Positions 1 through 13,779 of a stretch of 64,000 nt of DNA are shown piece by piece (the stretch's first letter is position 1; every line of letters starts with the position of its first letter). The notes beneath the pieces were generated by a model that was given only the letters and a program-made list of their open reading frames with translations, had not been told where the DNA came from and searched no databases. The position numbers and the translations under genes were made by a program. Source of the stretch: Camillea tinctor (lineage: Eukaryota > Ascomycota > Sordariomycetes > Xylariales > Xylariaceae); the NCBI GenBank assembly GCA_022578605.1, contig MU394127.1, positions 62,001-126,000 on the forward strand. Direction: 5' to 3'.

Positions 1-121
1 CAGACTTGTACTTAACCTTAGACTTCTTTAACCTTTTATTTTATTTTATTTTTATTTTTTCCCCTTTAATGCCGACAACCGTTATTCATCCAACAACACA
101 ACAACCATAACATCCAACGAT
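1..121 (+). promoter_or_regulatory. Upstream leader of the Hep59/Tls1-like gene
   Basis: A T-rich tract near positions 36-66 is followed by an A/C-rich segment directly before the ATG at 122, which is typical of fungal 5' leaders. The gene's promoter probably extends beyond the left window edge. Confidence 0.4.
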
Positions 122-1482
122 ATGGATTCTACAACCCCCGAAGCCACTGCCCCTACACCGCCCATAGTATTCCGAGGAGGAAAGAAAAGAAAATTCTACA
201 GACAACGAGCGGAAACGGATAAGGATAACGAAACCTCGCGACAACATTCCGAGGAGGCGCAAATACAAACTACAGGGACAACCACAACCACAGCACCATT
301 GCCACCAACACAATCCCCAGTAGCCGAAGCATCGCCATCATCATCAGCAGCACTGCCCATAACAGCTGCCGTCGATGAGAACGCAGAAGAGGAAGGATTA
401 TCCGTTGCCGAGGTGCTCCGTTTACGAAATGCCCGAAAGTCTAAACTAAGGGGGGGCGTCACTTTCGGCGGATCCGATTCCAACTCTCGAGGCGATGCAC
501 CCAGCGATGCATACGAAGATGAGCTGAGTCGCATGATACGTGAAGAGGAGAACCGTGCTCTCGATATATCGAATGTCGGAGTAAACAAGCGTTTTGCGCC
601 GCAGACAGGTCTGGCCGTAGAGATCGTGAACAAACATATGTGAGTCTTTCCCTATTCTACGGCATCCAACCACCCTTTCCCCTTCTCCCCTTTGTGTGCA
701 GCTGCTGATGGAGCAAGGACGGAATACATAGAAGCCGAGCTGGCCAAACGACATTCTGCCGAATCGTCAGGGCAGGCTGCTTCGCACGGCCAATCATCTA
801 GCCACTCAGACCCGAACGCTACATCATCTACCAACCATGCAGACCTGAAACTACCAGATAAGCCCAGAGCCTTGTTGGGCAAGCTCATGGAAGTCGATCT
901 CGGCGAAGAATCGCGCAGCCGCAACCTAGCCAGAACAGACCGCGCTTGGCGGAAGCTCCAGGGCGAAGCCATCGACGAGGAAGAGGAGGAGGACGGAGCA
1001 GCGACATCTTCCAAGAAAGTCAGACTCGGCAAAGACGGCAAGCCTTGGCGACCCAGGAACCGGCGAAATAGCGACGACATCAAGCGAGACCAGATGGTGG
1101 AAGAGCTTCTCCGAGAAAACAGATGTATGTTCAACCCTATAGCCACCAAGCCCACACACGCAAGAGACCATGCTAACCCGCAACCCTCACAGTGGACGTC
1201 TACGACACAGCCGCGCCCGGACCCAGCGATGCTGCCGGCGCAGCCGACGAGGAAGAGGCGGCGGCCGACGACCGTATTGCGGAGCAGTTCCGGCGCGAGT
1301 TCCTCGACGCCATGGCCCAGCGCCACCGGCGGCGCCACACCACCATCGTCAACAAGTACAAGCGGCCCAGCACGCGCAAGACCGAAGACATCCTCAAGGG
1401 GCCGAAGCTCGGCGGCAGCCGCAACACGCGCGCGGCCATGCGGGATATATTGCTGCAGAAGGAGAAGGAGAAGAAGAAATAA
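122..1482 (+). CDS. Hep59/C9orf78 (Tls1) family splicing-associated protein
   Basis: Three exons: 122-639, 718-1124, 1193-1482; 404 aa. The N-terminus carries the family signature FRGGKKRKFYRQR, followed by an acidic/Ser-rich linker, a LRLRNARKSKLRGGV segment and then NKHM joined to TEYIEAELAKRH. The C-terminus is basic and ends in KEKEKKK. In intron 1 the first AG (700-701) gives a frameshift; only the AG at 716-717 restores the conserved M-T-x-Y-I-E block, so that acceptor was chosen. Intron 2 (GTATGT...CAG) joins ENR to LDVYD. Family knowledge: human C9orf78 and fission-yeast Tls1 associate with the spliceosomal helicase Brr2 and affect splicing and telomeric silencing. A nuclear role is inferred from family and composition. 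The protein is mostly disordered, as in the family. Confidence 0.9.
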
Positions 1483-3846
1483 AGCAATTAGTGAAGAGAG
1501 ATAAACCTAAGGACGGAATAGGGGTCAGGGATACGGTTGGGAAGAGGGGAATCGAGATGCGGGTGGTGGTCAGTGGTTTGATGGACAGATGGACGGGGGG
1601 TGCTGCGGCGCACAAACACGCACACGAACACATTCTATTTTTTTGCACGTTTGCCACGGATAGAAATAATACCGTGGGTTTCATTACCCAAAGAGCTCAT
1701 GTTTACTGGGGGGGGGATCGTAATCTTTCCCCTTTATTATGGAAGCTTCTTATACAATAACAAATACAAATACCATGCCTACTTCTTCTGAACCTAACTC
1801 TCCTTTCTTTCCATACACGATATCGTGGAGTTTCGAGAGGTTCTCTAGATTCTTTTCTTTATGCTTGATCTGGTGTACACGTTATGTAGCAAATATATGC
1901 ATTAACGTAACGCAAATATCCTACCTATCTTTCTTTGGCCTGCTTTAATTCGACTTTTGTCTCTTCTTCTTCTTCTTTTGGTACTGAGAACTAGGTTATG
2001 GAGTAAAGACGAAATAGGACAGTATGAGCAGCACATAAGTGCTTAAATAAGTGATTGATCTTAACAGAGAAGAGCTATGGACCCCCCCCCCCCCCCCCTC
2101 TCTCCCTCCAACAAACCGAATTAGCCACAAGCCCAGATACGAAGAGAGCGGGAGAACGAGCACCAACCCAACTGCCCCTTCCTCTGGCTCTTGGATAAGT
2201 ATACTCCATTTCTCACCTTTAATACCACACCTCCCATACCGCTTACCTATATGCCCTTCTCCCGACCTAACAACCCCTGACACGCGTAAGAAAACGGGGA
2301 AGGGGCTGTTCAAAGAAGCCATCCCCCCTCTCTTCTCCTCTCCTTCCTCGCCCCAGAAGCGAAGCACAGAGGCACGTATTTATACATATAACCTACCGAA
2401 GTACCAAGTTTAACAAGTAGCAATCGGATTCTAAGTAGGCTCCCTAGGTAACAAAGATGACTAACGGGAGAAGAAAAGGGGGGGCAAAGTGTAACTTAAT
2501 CTCCTAACGGGGAACTACAAGAGTTAGACACCTAAGTGACTTCTATATATAGATAGGCAAGTCGGGACTTTTACGCAGGTTTCCCTATACACCAGAGAAG
2601 GCACAAAATAAAGACAAGGAGGCAGGCCTAAGGGGGAAAAGAAGAGGAGGGGATGAACTACAGCTTTCAGCACCAGCAACGATAATAATAAAAACCCCGT
2701 TAATATATTCCATATTCGGCAGTGCCAAGTTTCACCAGCTATGCATGGCGGTATATATATATATAGATATATCTTTCTTCTCAGAACCAAGTAGGTAGAC
2801 ATTGTAGTGTGATCGCGGAGGCAGGGTCAGTCAGCAGCGACAAATTTGCGCAAAACCAAAACCAAAAAAAAAACCCCCCCATCATTTCATCAAGTAGCAT
2901 AAAACAAAATCCCAAATCATCATTCCGTCCCCCTTTACAAAAAAAAAACCCCCCAAACCAGAAAACATGAAAAAAAAAATATAAACCTTATCATAAGAAT
3001 CATAGTGTAAACCAAAACAAGTTATCCGACATGTATCTCCCTTAATAGACTAGAAAAACAAAATCCCCCGATGCAGCAGTACTTAGTAGTAGCTCGTTAA
3101 AAAAAAAAGGGAATAGAGGGGGTTGTGGCAGATGGAGAGAAGGCAAAAAATAAAATAAAAAAATTGATAGATAGCATTTGATGGTCTCCGACAACTCCTA
3201 GCCTTGTTTTAAACTCCCGTAGTTATAAAAAGTGCAAATCTTCCCTGTATCCCGAATCGGTTTGAAGCAAAGAAAGAAAAGAACCGAAGAAAAAAAAAAG
3301 TGGTATCTGGAAATTTGTCGCCCCCAGGGAGAGTATAATGTTGAAGTGAAGTGTGTGCGTATAGGTGCGTAAAATGTGTATGTGTAAGGATGATGGTCGC
3401 TCGATAATGCTCTCTCTAGAGGGGGGCTTTTACGGGTCTCTTGACGCCTAGCCGAGAAGAATGTACCAATCTGCTTGCTATGCCATGTGATGTCTAAAAT
3501 CTCAATAATTTTAGGTGGAGGGAATACCGTAAAGATAGTCCCCTCTGAAATTGGGAACTTGAATGTCTAAGAACCCAAGGTGATAAATAGATAGTACGGT
3601 CTAGTACAGGTTTGGTAAGTCATGACGGCCGGTGCTCGTGTGTTCTACTTGTGGCCGCTGGATTTTAAAATGCAGTTTGCTCAATATCCTGTCGCATGGA
3701 CGAGGAATCGCGGCCAATGGCACCGGGAAAGGAGGAAGAAGAATCATGCTCAAGAAAAAAATACGAGGCGATATGTCGGCCGCAGGATCAAGATGGTTAG
3801 GTGGGAGCCGGCTCAGTCGGAGTACCTGCGATGGATGCCCCCTCCC
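1483..3846. other. Gene-free interval between two convergent genes
   Basis: No open frame here resembles a known protein. It probably holds the 3' UTRs of the flanking convergent genes. Many homopolymer runs (A8-A10, C and G runs) lie between 2850 and 3320, and a C17 run lies at 2082-2098. The open frames over 1996-2413 lie opposite each other in low-complexity sequence and are not supported as genes. Confidence 0.6.
2082..2098. repeat. Poly-C homopolymer (17 nt)
   Basis: An uninterrupted run of 17 C. It is prone to length error in sequencing and to slippage. Confidence 0.95.
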
Positions 3847-5600
3847 TCATCGTATGTCTAATTGGAAGGGCTTGAATCTCCCGCCGATGGTAGCGCAGCG
3901 GGGGCACCTCCGACGGGCTCCTTGCTCTTCCATCAAAATATTGACGCAATCGCGACAGAGACCGCAGATGCACTCAGTACAGGCATACGACTCTCGAAGC
4001 TTAGACGTTCTCTGACAGGCAGCGCAGTAAATGAGCACATCCTGAGACGAATAGCTGGGCGAGGAATCTGAAAGGCCAGCGGGTCCCATGTGGAAGTTAT
4101 CCCCACTTTCGCCACTCTCGACCGAGGGGAAAGGCTCGGGGATCTCTTGGGCAAAGGAGGGAGGGGTAAGAGCTTGCTGCAAGGGGGAAGCCTGGTAGCC
4201 TTGGAAGTGATGGTGCGGAAATGGGGGTAGTGATGCTCGGTGTATGGATATGGGAGATTGGGGGACCTGGAAAGTTAGAGACGGAAGCAACTTCTGCTGA
4301 TCACCACTTACAGGCGTCCTGTCCTCGTCGATATCTTCGGTGGCCGACGCAGCAGCGTCGATCAGATCCTCCCAGCGTTTGCCATAGTCTGCGGTGGGCT
4401 CGACGGAATGCGCCTTGCGATCAATGCCGGGCTTCAGACGATCGTCGTTCTGTATCCGGCGAAGCCAGTCTGCAGCTGTCCCGCGCGATCTCTGCTTCTT
4501 GTGGCCGCGCTTGGTTACAGACTGCTTCCGCGGCCTGTTGGGACCCAGAGGCCGCTGCAGTGGAGGCAGGGTTGAGGAGCGGCCGGGGGGAGAATTGGAG
4601 AGGATGGAGGGGAGCAGGTCCCTGCGTCCTGTGCCCGTGTGCGAAGACTGGTAAGGATCGCTGGTTGGGTCGTTGAAGTGTATGGGAGGCAGCTCTATGG
4701 TGCTCCTGGGAATCCTACGACCATCCGTGTCGGAATGCCAGTCCTGTGATATTCGAGAACAAAATGAGTTAGTCGAGTGATCATGAAAAATAACGAAGAA
4801 GTGAAGCTCCTCCTTACACCCTCGGATTCCCAGTCCGTCTCAAACTTATGCTGGCCGCCCAATTGAGCGAGGGCGGCAGCAGCGCTCGCGGCTGGCAGCA
4901 GTGAACCTCCAGGATAGTCATCCATATGTCTGGGGGTGGCGGGAGCACTCGATCCGTCACGGAGAAGTGCATGGCGCTCGTGCGGGTAGCCTTTGCTATG
5001 ATCTACGGCTGGTTGTTGCTGTGGCGTCGCCGAGTTTTGGGTTTGGCTTCTGTCCGAGGGAGGGGTGTTAATCATGAGCAAGAAGCTCTCTTCGGTCGCA
5101 GGAAGCTTGGAGATATAATGCTCGGGATGCGCTCGTCGGATGTGTTCCTGCATGGAGCGATACCTTTTTTCCTAATCATCGCCATATTGTCCCCCAAACA
5201 ATGGGTTTTTAACAAGGTCAGTCATATTTCTTTTACTTTACTTTTTTGTTTTGTTTTCCTTTTTGATCTTTATATAAGTTTTGTATATGTGTATATGTGT
5301 GTAAGAGTGTGTGGTGTATAGGTGTGTGTGTATGTGTATGTGTACGAGTTTGTGTATCTTCTCTCTATCACTTATTGAGAGAACAGAAGAGAGAGGGGAA
5401 AGGATTGGAAAGAAGCAGAAGAACATGAATAAGAAGTTGTTGACAAGAAGAGAGAAGAAAGACAAAAGAAAAAAAAAAGAACCTACACCGATGCAGCGCT
5501 TGCGACAACTAGATCCATCTTGGTTGCGCAATGGACAGACAACTTCATTATTGGCGTCGGTAATGGAAAACGACGACGTTAACGAAGAACGAGGCGGCAT
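3847..5600 (-). CDS. Fungal zinc-finger protein with N-terminal C2H2-like and C-terminal Cys-rich clusters
   Basis: Four exons on the minus strand: 5487-5600, 4818-5171, 4312-4743, 3847-4266; 439 aa, with every junction at a codon boundary. The first Zn cluster spans exons 1-2: C22, C32, C36, H48, H53 (VVCPLRN... to QEHIRRAH). The conserved-looking block LPATEESFLLMINTPPS follows. The middle is Pro/Ser-rich with a basic patch (RKQSVTKRGHKKQRSRG) and YGKRWEDLIDAA. The C-terminus holds nine cysteines at residues 381-424 in a RING-like spacing (CAAC, then CTEC, CGLCRDC, CPRC), ending FKPFQLDIR. I take it for a conserved uncharacterised fungal protein, with DNA or protein binding inferred only from the clusters. 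Intron 1 (5172-5486) is long at 315 nt. It lies convergent to the Hep59-like gene and faces an unusually long empty upstream region. Confidence 0.85.
5285..5345. repeat. TG/TATG-rich microsatellite inside intron 1 of the zinc-finger gene
   Basis: An imperfect (TG)n/(TATG)n tract lies within the 315-nt intron 5172-5486. Its length is likely to vary between isolates. Confidence 0.8.
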
Positions 5601-6599
5601 CTTGAACCCTTTATGTCCTCAACCCCACCATGTATATACACTTTTAAAGTTACTCGAAGCGGGGGTTCGTGAGCGTGGTGTTGTCGATAAGCAAAGCAAA
5701 GTAAACTCGATTTGATAACTTTAGGGTCAAATAAGTTGGATAGCAAAAAGCTAAATTGACCTTGTTCTTGTAGATAGGTAGGTTGTTTGGGGGGGTTTCC
5801 AATTCCAGTTCAACTTCTTCAAGTTCCAGCAACAAAAGATATAGCTTTAGATGTTATGAAAAAAAAAAGAAAAAGGGAAACAAAGAAAAAAAAAAAAGGA
5901 ACAAGAACAATAGGCGGTCCTGCCGAGGTAGCTTTGCTTTCAAGCTTTCACTTATCTGTGTGTTACATGAGATGTTTCGAAGAACTCGTAGGTATGTAAG
6001 TAGATAGGTAGACAGCTTAAGTTTGGATAGTAACTTTGGTTTAGTTGGTAGACGAAAAGGTAGAGGGGGTGGAAAGTGGAAAAAAAAAAAGAAAGAGAAA
6101 GAGAAAGAAAACAGGATTGGAGGTAACCTAGGGGTGTAAACGTGAGAAAAGGTTGGAAGAGAAAGAAAGAAAGACAAGAGAGAGAGAGAAGAAGAAGAGG
6201 GGGAACTTTTAGTTGGCTGAAAGCGGCGATATTGGAATGGATTGGATTGATTTCTTCAGGGAGGGTGGCCAAAATGTTCAAGGAGTAAGTGTGTAATAGG
6301 TACAGCGCTGTAAGTGTGTATGTACTAAGTAAAGTAAAGTAGGTAAAAAGTAGGTAGGCAGAAGCAGGTAGGGGACCTCGAGCTTGGTTTTAGGTACGGG
6401 GTACCGAGTACTTGTACCTAACCACGGCGTACGGTCCGAAATACTCCACCTCGACTTTGGAGCTTGGGGGGTGAACGGTCTCGTAAAGAAGTAATAATAG
6501 TACTCTTTGCTTTTTTTCTTTCCTTTTTTTCTTCCCTTTTAGTTGTTGCTGTTATGGTTACTACCACTACTATTACTGCTACTAATAATAGTGGCGGTG

Positions 6600-6830
6600 G
6601 TGCATATGTGTCGTAGCTAGGTAGGTAATAGTAGGTGATCAATAGCAGTAGTAGCAAGTAGCAAGTACTAGTGGTATGATAAGTTATAGAAGTGTCAAGT
6701 AAGATAGGTTGGTTGATGTATGTAGGTAGCTAAGTAAGGTAGGTAGGTACTTAAGTTGCTGCATATAGCTACTAGGTACCTAGGTAAGGTAAGGTAAGGT
6801 GAGGTAAGGGTATGTAAGAGGTAAGAAGTG
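6600..6830. repeat. Dense GTAGGTAGGTA / GGTAAGGTAAGG repeats
   Basis: Clustered tandem and scattered copies of TAGGTA and GGTAA units, including four consecutive AGGTA-type units near 6784-6806. The same words recur in most intergenic regions of the window. Confidence 0.75.
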
Positions 6831-9800
6831 ATAGATAGATAAGATCATAGATATGTATGTAGCATCGATCGATATGCTCTCTGTCTGATTGTCTCTCTCC
6901 GTATGTCTTTACCTTAGGTAGATCGGTATTGACGTAGGTGAGAATCAAAAATGACATAAGTAGGTACTTAACATAGGGTTTAGAAACGGGAGAAAGATAA
7001 GTATACAACTAAGAATATAGCAGTTTTAAAAAACCGTTGTAACCTAAAAAAGAGAAAGACCTCAAAGAAAGAGGAGAAAGAAAAAAGAAGGGGAAGAAGA
7101 AAAACCAGATTGGCAAGGAACCTCGTCAAAGGGATAATCAATGCTTCGCAGATTTCTCTACCCAAGGTAGGTAGTCCGTGGATTCAAGAGACAGAGAAAA
7201 AGAGGCACCACCACCATTACCACATACAAACCCGGCACTGCGACTCGATCGAGTCAGGAAGTTGGCTTGTTCAATCAGTGGGTGGAGGAGAACCAATGAA
7301 ACAGCTTCTCTTTGTTCTCTCTTATTGGGTTCTTTTTTTTTTCTCTCATACACTACTCTTTCGAGGATCGGTTGAGTGGGGTTGTTCCTGTAAGTGGAGG
7401 AAAAGAGAAGAAAGGGAACGCAAGCTCGGAGCATGGAGCATGCAATGTAGTAGTAGTGAGAAAAAAAAGAATTAAAAAAAGGAAAGAAAAGAAAATAAAG
7501 GTAAGCTCCAGTTTAACCTAGACTCTTTGTAAGGGTCCGTTCCTTTAAAGTTACCCGCCGTCGTTAGAGCTTTTCTCGGTGCTTTACCTGCTTGCTACAA
7601 GGTTGCTTGCTTTAGAAACACTATAATAGGTTCTTTCTAACTTGTTAGTCGTGATTTGGAATTTAGTTCCTTTCAATCCCTTCCCCCCCCCCTCCTTCTT
7701 CCATCCTCTTCTCATAAACATCAAAGCTCAAAGCTGAGCTCTATTTTTGTGGCACACACACACTTTCTGTATCTACACTAGCTATGGGGTAATGACATGT
7801 TATGCTTAGAGAGAGTGTGTGTGTATGTGCGTGTTGGTGCGACACTATAGGGAATAGGTATTGCCTTTTTTGTGAAGCTTGGCAAGCTTCAGCAAGGCAT
7901 GCCATCCTCAGGTGATAAGCTCTGAGGAGGGGAAGGGGAGAGGAGGAGGGGTTTTGATGTATGTATGTACATAGTAGGCAGGGTAGGTAAGGTAAGTAGT
8001 TTAGGTAGTGTACACTAGCAGATAAGTATGTATCAATTGGAAGCGGAGGGGGAAGGGGGAGAAAAAGGAAAGAAAACATAAAAGAAAAGATGCTCTCTAC
8101 TAAACTAGGTAAGTTAAGCTTTATCCAAATATACTTGCATTGTTCAACTGTAATACCCAGTATACATAGTATACATAGTATGTATGCTAACTAACCTAGG
8201 TATATACATAAGGTGTGAGGTGTGTACGTATGTAGTTTATGTACAGAGTATATGCGCTGCAGGCTTGCTTGCTTGCCTTGCAGCAACAGTACCTACTTAC
8301 CTAGCTTAGCAGCAGTTAGCAGCAGAAGCTTGATGTAAAGAGGGGTGCTCAGGCTTAGTGCCTTTTTTCTTTTTCTTTTTTAATGTGGTGGGGAATGGTC
8401 TAGAGAGGTAGGGGCCCTGGGTGTTCTTCAAGGGGGACCCACTCTCTTCCCATCACCTGCTGCAACTTCGAGAGCTCTAAGCCATATTATTGGCTGCAGC
8501 ATCAAGCTGGAGGGGTGCTTGGGGGGGAGAGGGGGGTGCTTGAAAATGGGGCGGAGGCTTGCGAATTGGCGGGGCAAAAAAAGGTCATCCACCTCTCCCC
8601 TTGTTTGGGTAAGTAAGTTAAGTACTAAGTATACATATGGGTTGTTGTACCCACCCCCTCCCCTCCTTGTTTTACCGACAGCTTCTCGCATGTGGCAGAG
8701 CTATCGCTCACTTATTTTTTCTCCTGCGCTCGTGTCCAAGTCAAGGAGACCTCAGAAGCTGCACTGGCTGCTTCCATCCAGGCTTATTTCAGTAAAAGCG
8801 GAGTACTTTACTTTACTTAGTTGCAGGTGGGGCCCAACCTAGCTAGACCCGGTACCTACCTACCTATACTAAGAGAAAGTCAGCGCATCAGCTTCCGCTG
8901 ATGACATCAGATCTCGAATTCCACCAACACCATTCCGTCTGTTCAACTTACACTAGTATGCTAGTTTTATTCCTTGACTTATTTATTTTTGACACCTCGC
9001 ATTCCAGCCTGTGAGTCAAGTGTATTAGAAGCTGATTTTAGCCTTTAATACGACAGTAACGTAGCAGAAACCAAAACAACAACAATATCCATAACAATGA
9101 TCATCGTAATAAACAAAGGAGGAAAAGCAAATCATGTGTGTTGGATTATGGCTGTTTTCGTCTGAGGCAGTAAGCTTTCTTAGCCTTATAAAACCCTCTA
9201 CAGTTAACTCAATTAGGGCGCTACCTAAAGTGCATACATAAACGCCTAAGTACCTACTTAACCTAACATAGTCTCGTACGTAACTAGGTATATTGTTAAG
9301 AGAGATGGATCTACTTGTAATATATTGATATCGCTTATTGTTGTTCGTTGCTCTATACACAGCGCGTGGGCTTGCTTGATAATTAGAGAATTGCAGTCGC
9401 AGTTTAATAAGTCATTTCCCTACATAAAAGTCATGTCTATAATTGAGTGTTGTTATGTGCTTGATGGATGAATCGATTTATTGAATCAAGACCCTTGGGG
9501 GGCTAACATGTATGCCAAAGTGGATGTGCGTTTAAGTACACACCCGATACTTAGGTGATGCTAATGCAAGGCGAGTAAGCTTCTAACTATATAACCTAAC
9601 TTAGTCACGACAGGTTTCGAATTCGTCGGCAATACCGACTGACTGGATGGAGGGGGTTTTTTTTTTCTCTCTTTCCTAGATGATTCAGATTGATCTCGTC
9701 CCGACTCGAGCTTCAGCCCAAAACTTTCTCTCCCTCAATCACTTGGCCGAAAAAAAGGCTCAACGTCATTACGATCTCCGCGAAGAGAAAGCAAGATGAT

Positions 9801-12034
9801 GATAGGGTTCGGGGAAGCACGCCCCTGGTCGTCTGCTGCATTTGACAGATAAGGCAGACAAACGAATTGACGAATGGCGGAGAGGAGAAAGAAAGGGGGG
9901 AATGCAATAACCTCCAAGTTCTATAGACAAACCTTACATAAATGCTTGCATTGATCACGTGGACCATAGTCATATCTTGGCATCGATATAGCTCGTACTA
10001 TGTATTACTATACTGGAGGAGAGGAGAGTCTACCGTGAGTTTCTCCGTAAATATTGTGTGATCACTTGCCGTGGGACATCATGTTATCTCGACCCTAGAA
10101 TAGCCGTTGAGGTAGCCCGAGTCTACGTATTCAATGTCACATGATGTTATAAATCGGGTTGAGTATTGACTACTCTACTACTAATACTAATACTCTAATG
10201 CTACACTGTTGAGTAGGTGTAGTGTAAGATGAGAATTATAGGCTGACGAACCAAGGCCGGTAAACTAGGATCACATGATAATACGAGCCTCTAGCAGTGT
10301 CTTGCTTATACACGAAACGGAGGCTTTCTCTTTTCAGCTCGTACACATTATACATACTATATTATAAGCCTAGTAAGAACCATGTACGTAATGTTAACTA
10401 CCTGAGCCCTCTTCTTCCGTGCAATTCGTGGAGGGCTTCTGAATGATTCAAAGAGCCTCGCCCTTTTTGCCATGGTGTAGTCGTCCCTTACATATATCTA
10501 AGTCCAGCTAGCCTTCTAGGTTAGAAAGTTTCCGAAGGAGCACCGATGAATACATACACCACATGATGGAGTACTAGTGTATCATTTCACCTATTCGGAA
10601 TACGTTACCGAGTTTCTGGTTCGAAGTGTGGAAAGGGCAACGATCTCCGACCGATAGGAATAGAACAGAAAAAAAAACCCAGGAGATGGGTAGGCAGTGT
10701 AGTGTATATCAAGCACGACTCGTCTCACATATAACCTGCCATCCATGCCTATACATATACTACGCCACGCTGCGTAAACCGCCGATCGATTCATCGTTGT
10801 GCTCGTCACCTACCTAAGTTAGATCTCATAGTGGGCTATCTCGATATATGTAGGTAGGCAAGGTATATCGCCCGCCCATCCGCCCGCCCACACGGGAGAT
10901 CCCGGTTCTCCGCATATCGACCGCCCCGGCCGTACGTACCTGAATCCTCTTTCTTGTTCTCGTAGCCCTCGATGCGAGGTTCTCTCGGAAAATTGCTACA
11001 ACAGGGCTAGGTCGTCCGGTAGTACGACGTTCTTGGATATGGAATGTGGCATGTGGGGGATATATATATATACTTGCTTACCTTAGCAAGTTGAGATTTG
11101 GGGGAACATGTTGCACACGACGATGTTATGTGGGGTGGGGGAGCTGTGGTCTGTTCTATGGAGAAGGGTTCATACGGCTAACCTGGAGAAATACTTGTTT
11201 ATACTGTACTGGAGAGTGGGGGAAGCAGGATACATAGTATGCGGATGCAACGGGACGGGGCGACAACCTGCATTTTGAATGTATGTACGTAGGCGTACTC
11301 TCGGTAGGGATTCTAGGAATCAAGCGAAGAGTTCGCCACTGGGTTACCTATGTGGGACGAGATGTTATGTAGGTACTTTCTCTCTCTGAACCCAATTCAG
11401 GATTGCACATCTACGTAATGTACGGGAAGGGAGGGAACATGATCTGCGGGGTGATTGATGTATGTACTTATCCGTGGAACTCGTAAGAAGGGATGTTGCA
11501 TGTGTTCGTTGCTGGATGAACGAACCTGTTTAATATCTAAATAGCTGAGATGGGAACTAGGGTTCTTGGGTTATAGTGTAGAGGACGTGTACCCTCATGA
11601 CTTAGCAACATCCTACATAACCCTGAAAATATTAGCTATCGCATTGCCTAGTTTAGAGAAAGCGATCGTTGTCACGCCTTAAATGAACGAATCCTAGAAT
11701 TAGCAGTAAATATTCTAAAAGGTTTTTATGGCAGTTCTAGTTGTAGAAGAGATATGTGCGGCAGCAATTGGATGACATGAAGGTTCTCTTGTTGTTGTCC
11801 GCTTCACTTCCGCATCTTGCAACAATCCTTCGCGTCGACTTGTCTTAACAAGATTTAACATCAGCACTATTGGCAAATATCGATTATACTTACCTAATTA
11901 TTCAATCGAGTTAGGTGACGATCCAAATTATATTATAATCATGGTGTTATATATACTAATATGGGTTATTGATTTTAGGTAGGTCAATAGGTGAAAGCAA
12001 GCTATATCGATTCCATCCCTGGATAGGTAGGGAT

Positions 12035-12080
12035 GGTATGGTGTACAGTGGTGTGCAATGGTGTGTAGTGGTGTGCTGCA
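12035..12080. repeat. Short tandem repeat, GTGGTGTGCA-like unit
   Basis: About four imperfect copies of a unit of roughly 10-11 nt (TGGTGTACAG, TGGTGTGCAA, TGGTGTGTAG, TGGTGTGCTG). Confidence 0.7.
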
Positions 12081-12939
12081 GTGCTAAACAAAAGGTGAAT
12101 AATATCTAATATCAATTCTGCATTAAATAGATGGTGAAGCTTGGCGAAGTTTGGACACATACGAGAGCTGCTCAGCCCTTGACAAACCTGCGACATGGTC
12201 TTAGACGACTGTTTTATCAGGGTGCGAGTGCTTACGAACAACTTATTATTATGACCTGCCTACCGGATTCAGGTATCGTGCCTTGATTTTCTGCAATAGG
12301 TAACCTACCATAAGGTTTAATCAGCCCGTCCCATCCGGAGCTATAGGCCAATAGGTAGGTGAATAGGTAACTAAGCATGTAATGTTAATGTGTTGTTGTT
12401 CTCATAAGGCGTTGGAGTCTCGCGTTTCAGTACTTGCTACCACTAACACGTCTGGTTATGAGTGGAGGGCGGAGTTGAAGGATTGATTATATAAATCGAT
12501 CCATACTTCAATGTTACCTATTTGTAAGTATTTTTATCTTGCGAGTTGACATAAATAATGTAAGTACTTGCAGGTTGTGGGTCAACAAGTAAGATAGAGC
12601 AGAGGTAGGATACTTATCTAACTTCTTGAGACCATTTTCGTTTCAAAAGACCAGCAGCCCAGAGCTGTCGAAGGTTAGGTGAAGATTCAATCTCCACTGA
12701 AACACCTTTCCACCTTTTTCTTTCATCCCTACCAACGATTTAGAAATGACGCGGACATGGCACATGTGTGTCTTCATTTTTGTTTCTTCTGCGCGCAATC
12801 AATGGGGTGGTATTATGGCGATATGGTGCCATGGTGCCATAGGTCCATGCAGGTGTCCGTTTGGACGTTTAGACGATTGGACGATTGGAGGAATCGTTCC
12901 ATCCTTTCAACTTTCAGGTACTGAGAAATGACGTACGAC

Positions 12940-13012
12940 GGGAACGGTGCAGGACGGTGCAGGAATGCAGGAAAAGCACGGGAAGCACGGGGAACACGGA
13001 GGGCACGGGCTG
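12940..13012. repeat. Imperfect tandem repeats GGACGGTGCA / GGAAGCACGG
   Basis: Two short tandem families abut here: GGTGCAGGA-like units, then CACGGGAAG-like units. No coding potential is seen. Confidence 0.65.
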
Positions 13013-13779
13013 GATATGAATCTGCTTCGCTTTTGTTGTGGTTGATTGGGCGGTGTTGTTAATGCTTATACGGAATATGTAAGTGAAATGCTGAGCTGCT
13101 GCTATGTGAGACACCGTGGCACGAAATGACCGGGCTGAAGACTTTATGCCATGCCAGACGGGAATTAGGATGTCCATACATACGACCAATAAACCAATGC
13201 TTTTCTTCGATCGGTATCAAATTCATGGCATAAAAAAAAAGAAAAGCAAAAGTGAGAATCTAATGCGGAGGAAAGGGGAAAGATAAGACCTAAAAGTTGA
13301 AGACTTATACTAAAGTAATAGTGGAGAGACAGTCGGCTGAACCTGCTAAAGCTCTCGGCCTATATTTTCACGACTCAGTGCATACAATGGGCAGAATATG
13401 GGAACACTTATTAGCAGCCGCAGGGCACTAACAAAAGGAAATGGCCCCGATATCAGCCACCCCGCAAGCCCGATACAGTAACCCATGTCGCGACCCAAGC
13501 AGGGGTCCCAAGGATACAAGTCAGCCAATCACAAGCTGCACCCAGCTGATCAGCTCCAGTCGAACCGGCACTGCGGCCGTCCGGCATCATACTTCAGGGT
13601 ACCTCTGAACCCGCCAAGCACCCACAGACGGGACCTCGTCTCTGGTTTCCCTCTACTCGTGAAACAATGGCATCTCGCCTCCAAATCCATTCATACTTCT
13701 ATATTATAACTACTTTACCAGCTTAATGTCACTAGACTAGTTAGTAAATATACATGCTTAACCTTACCTACTTTCAAAT

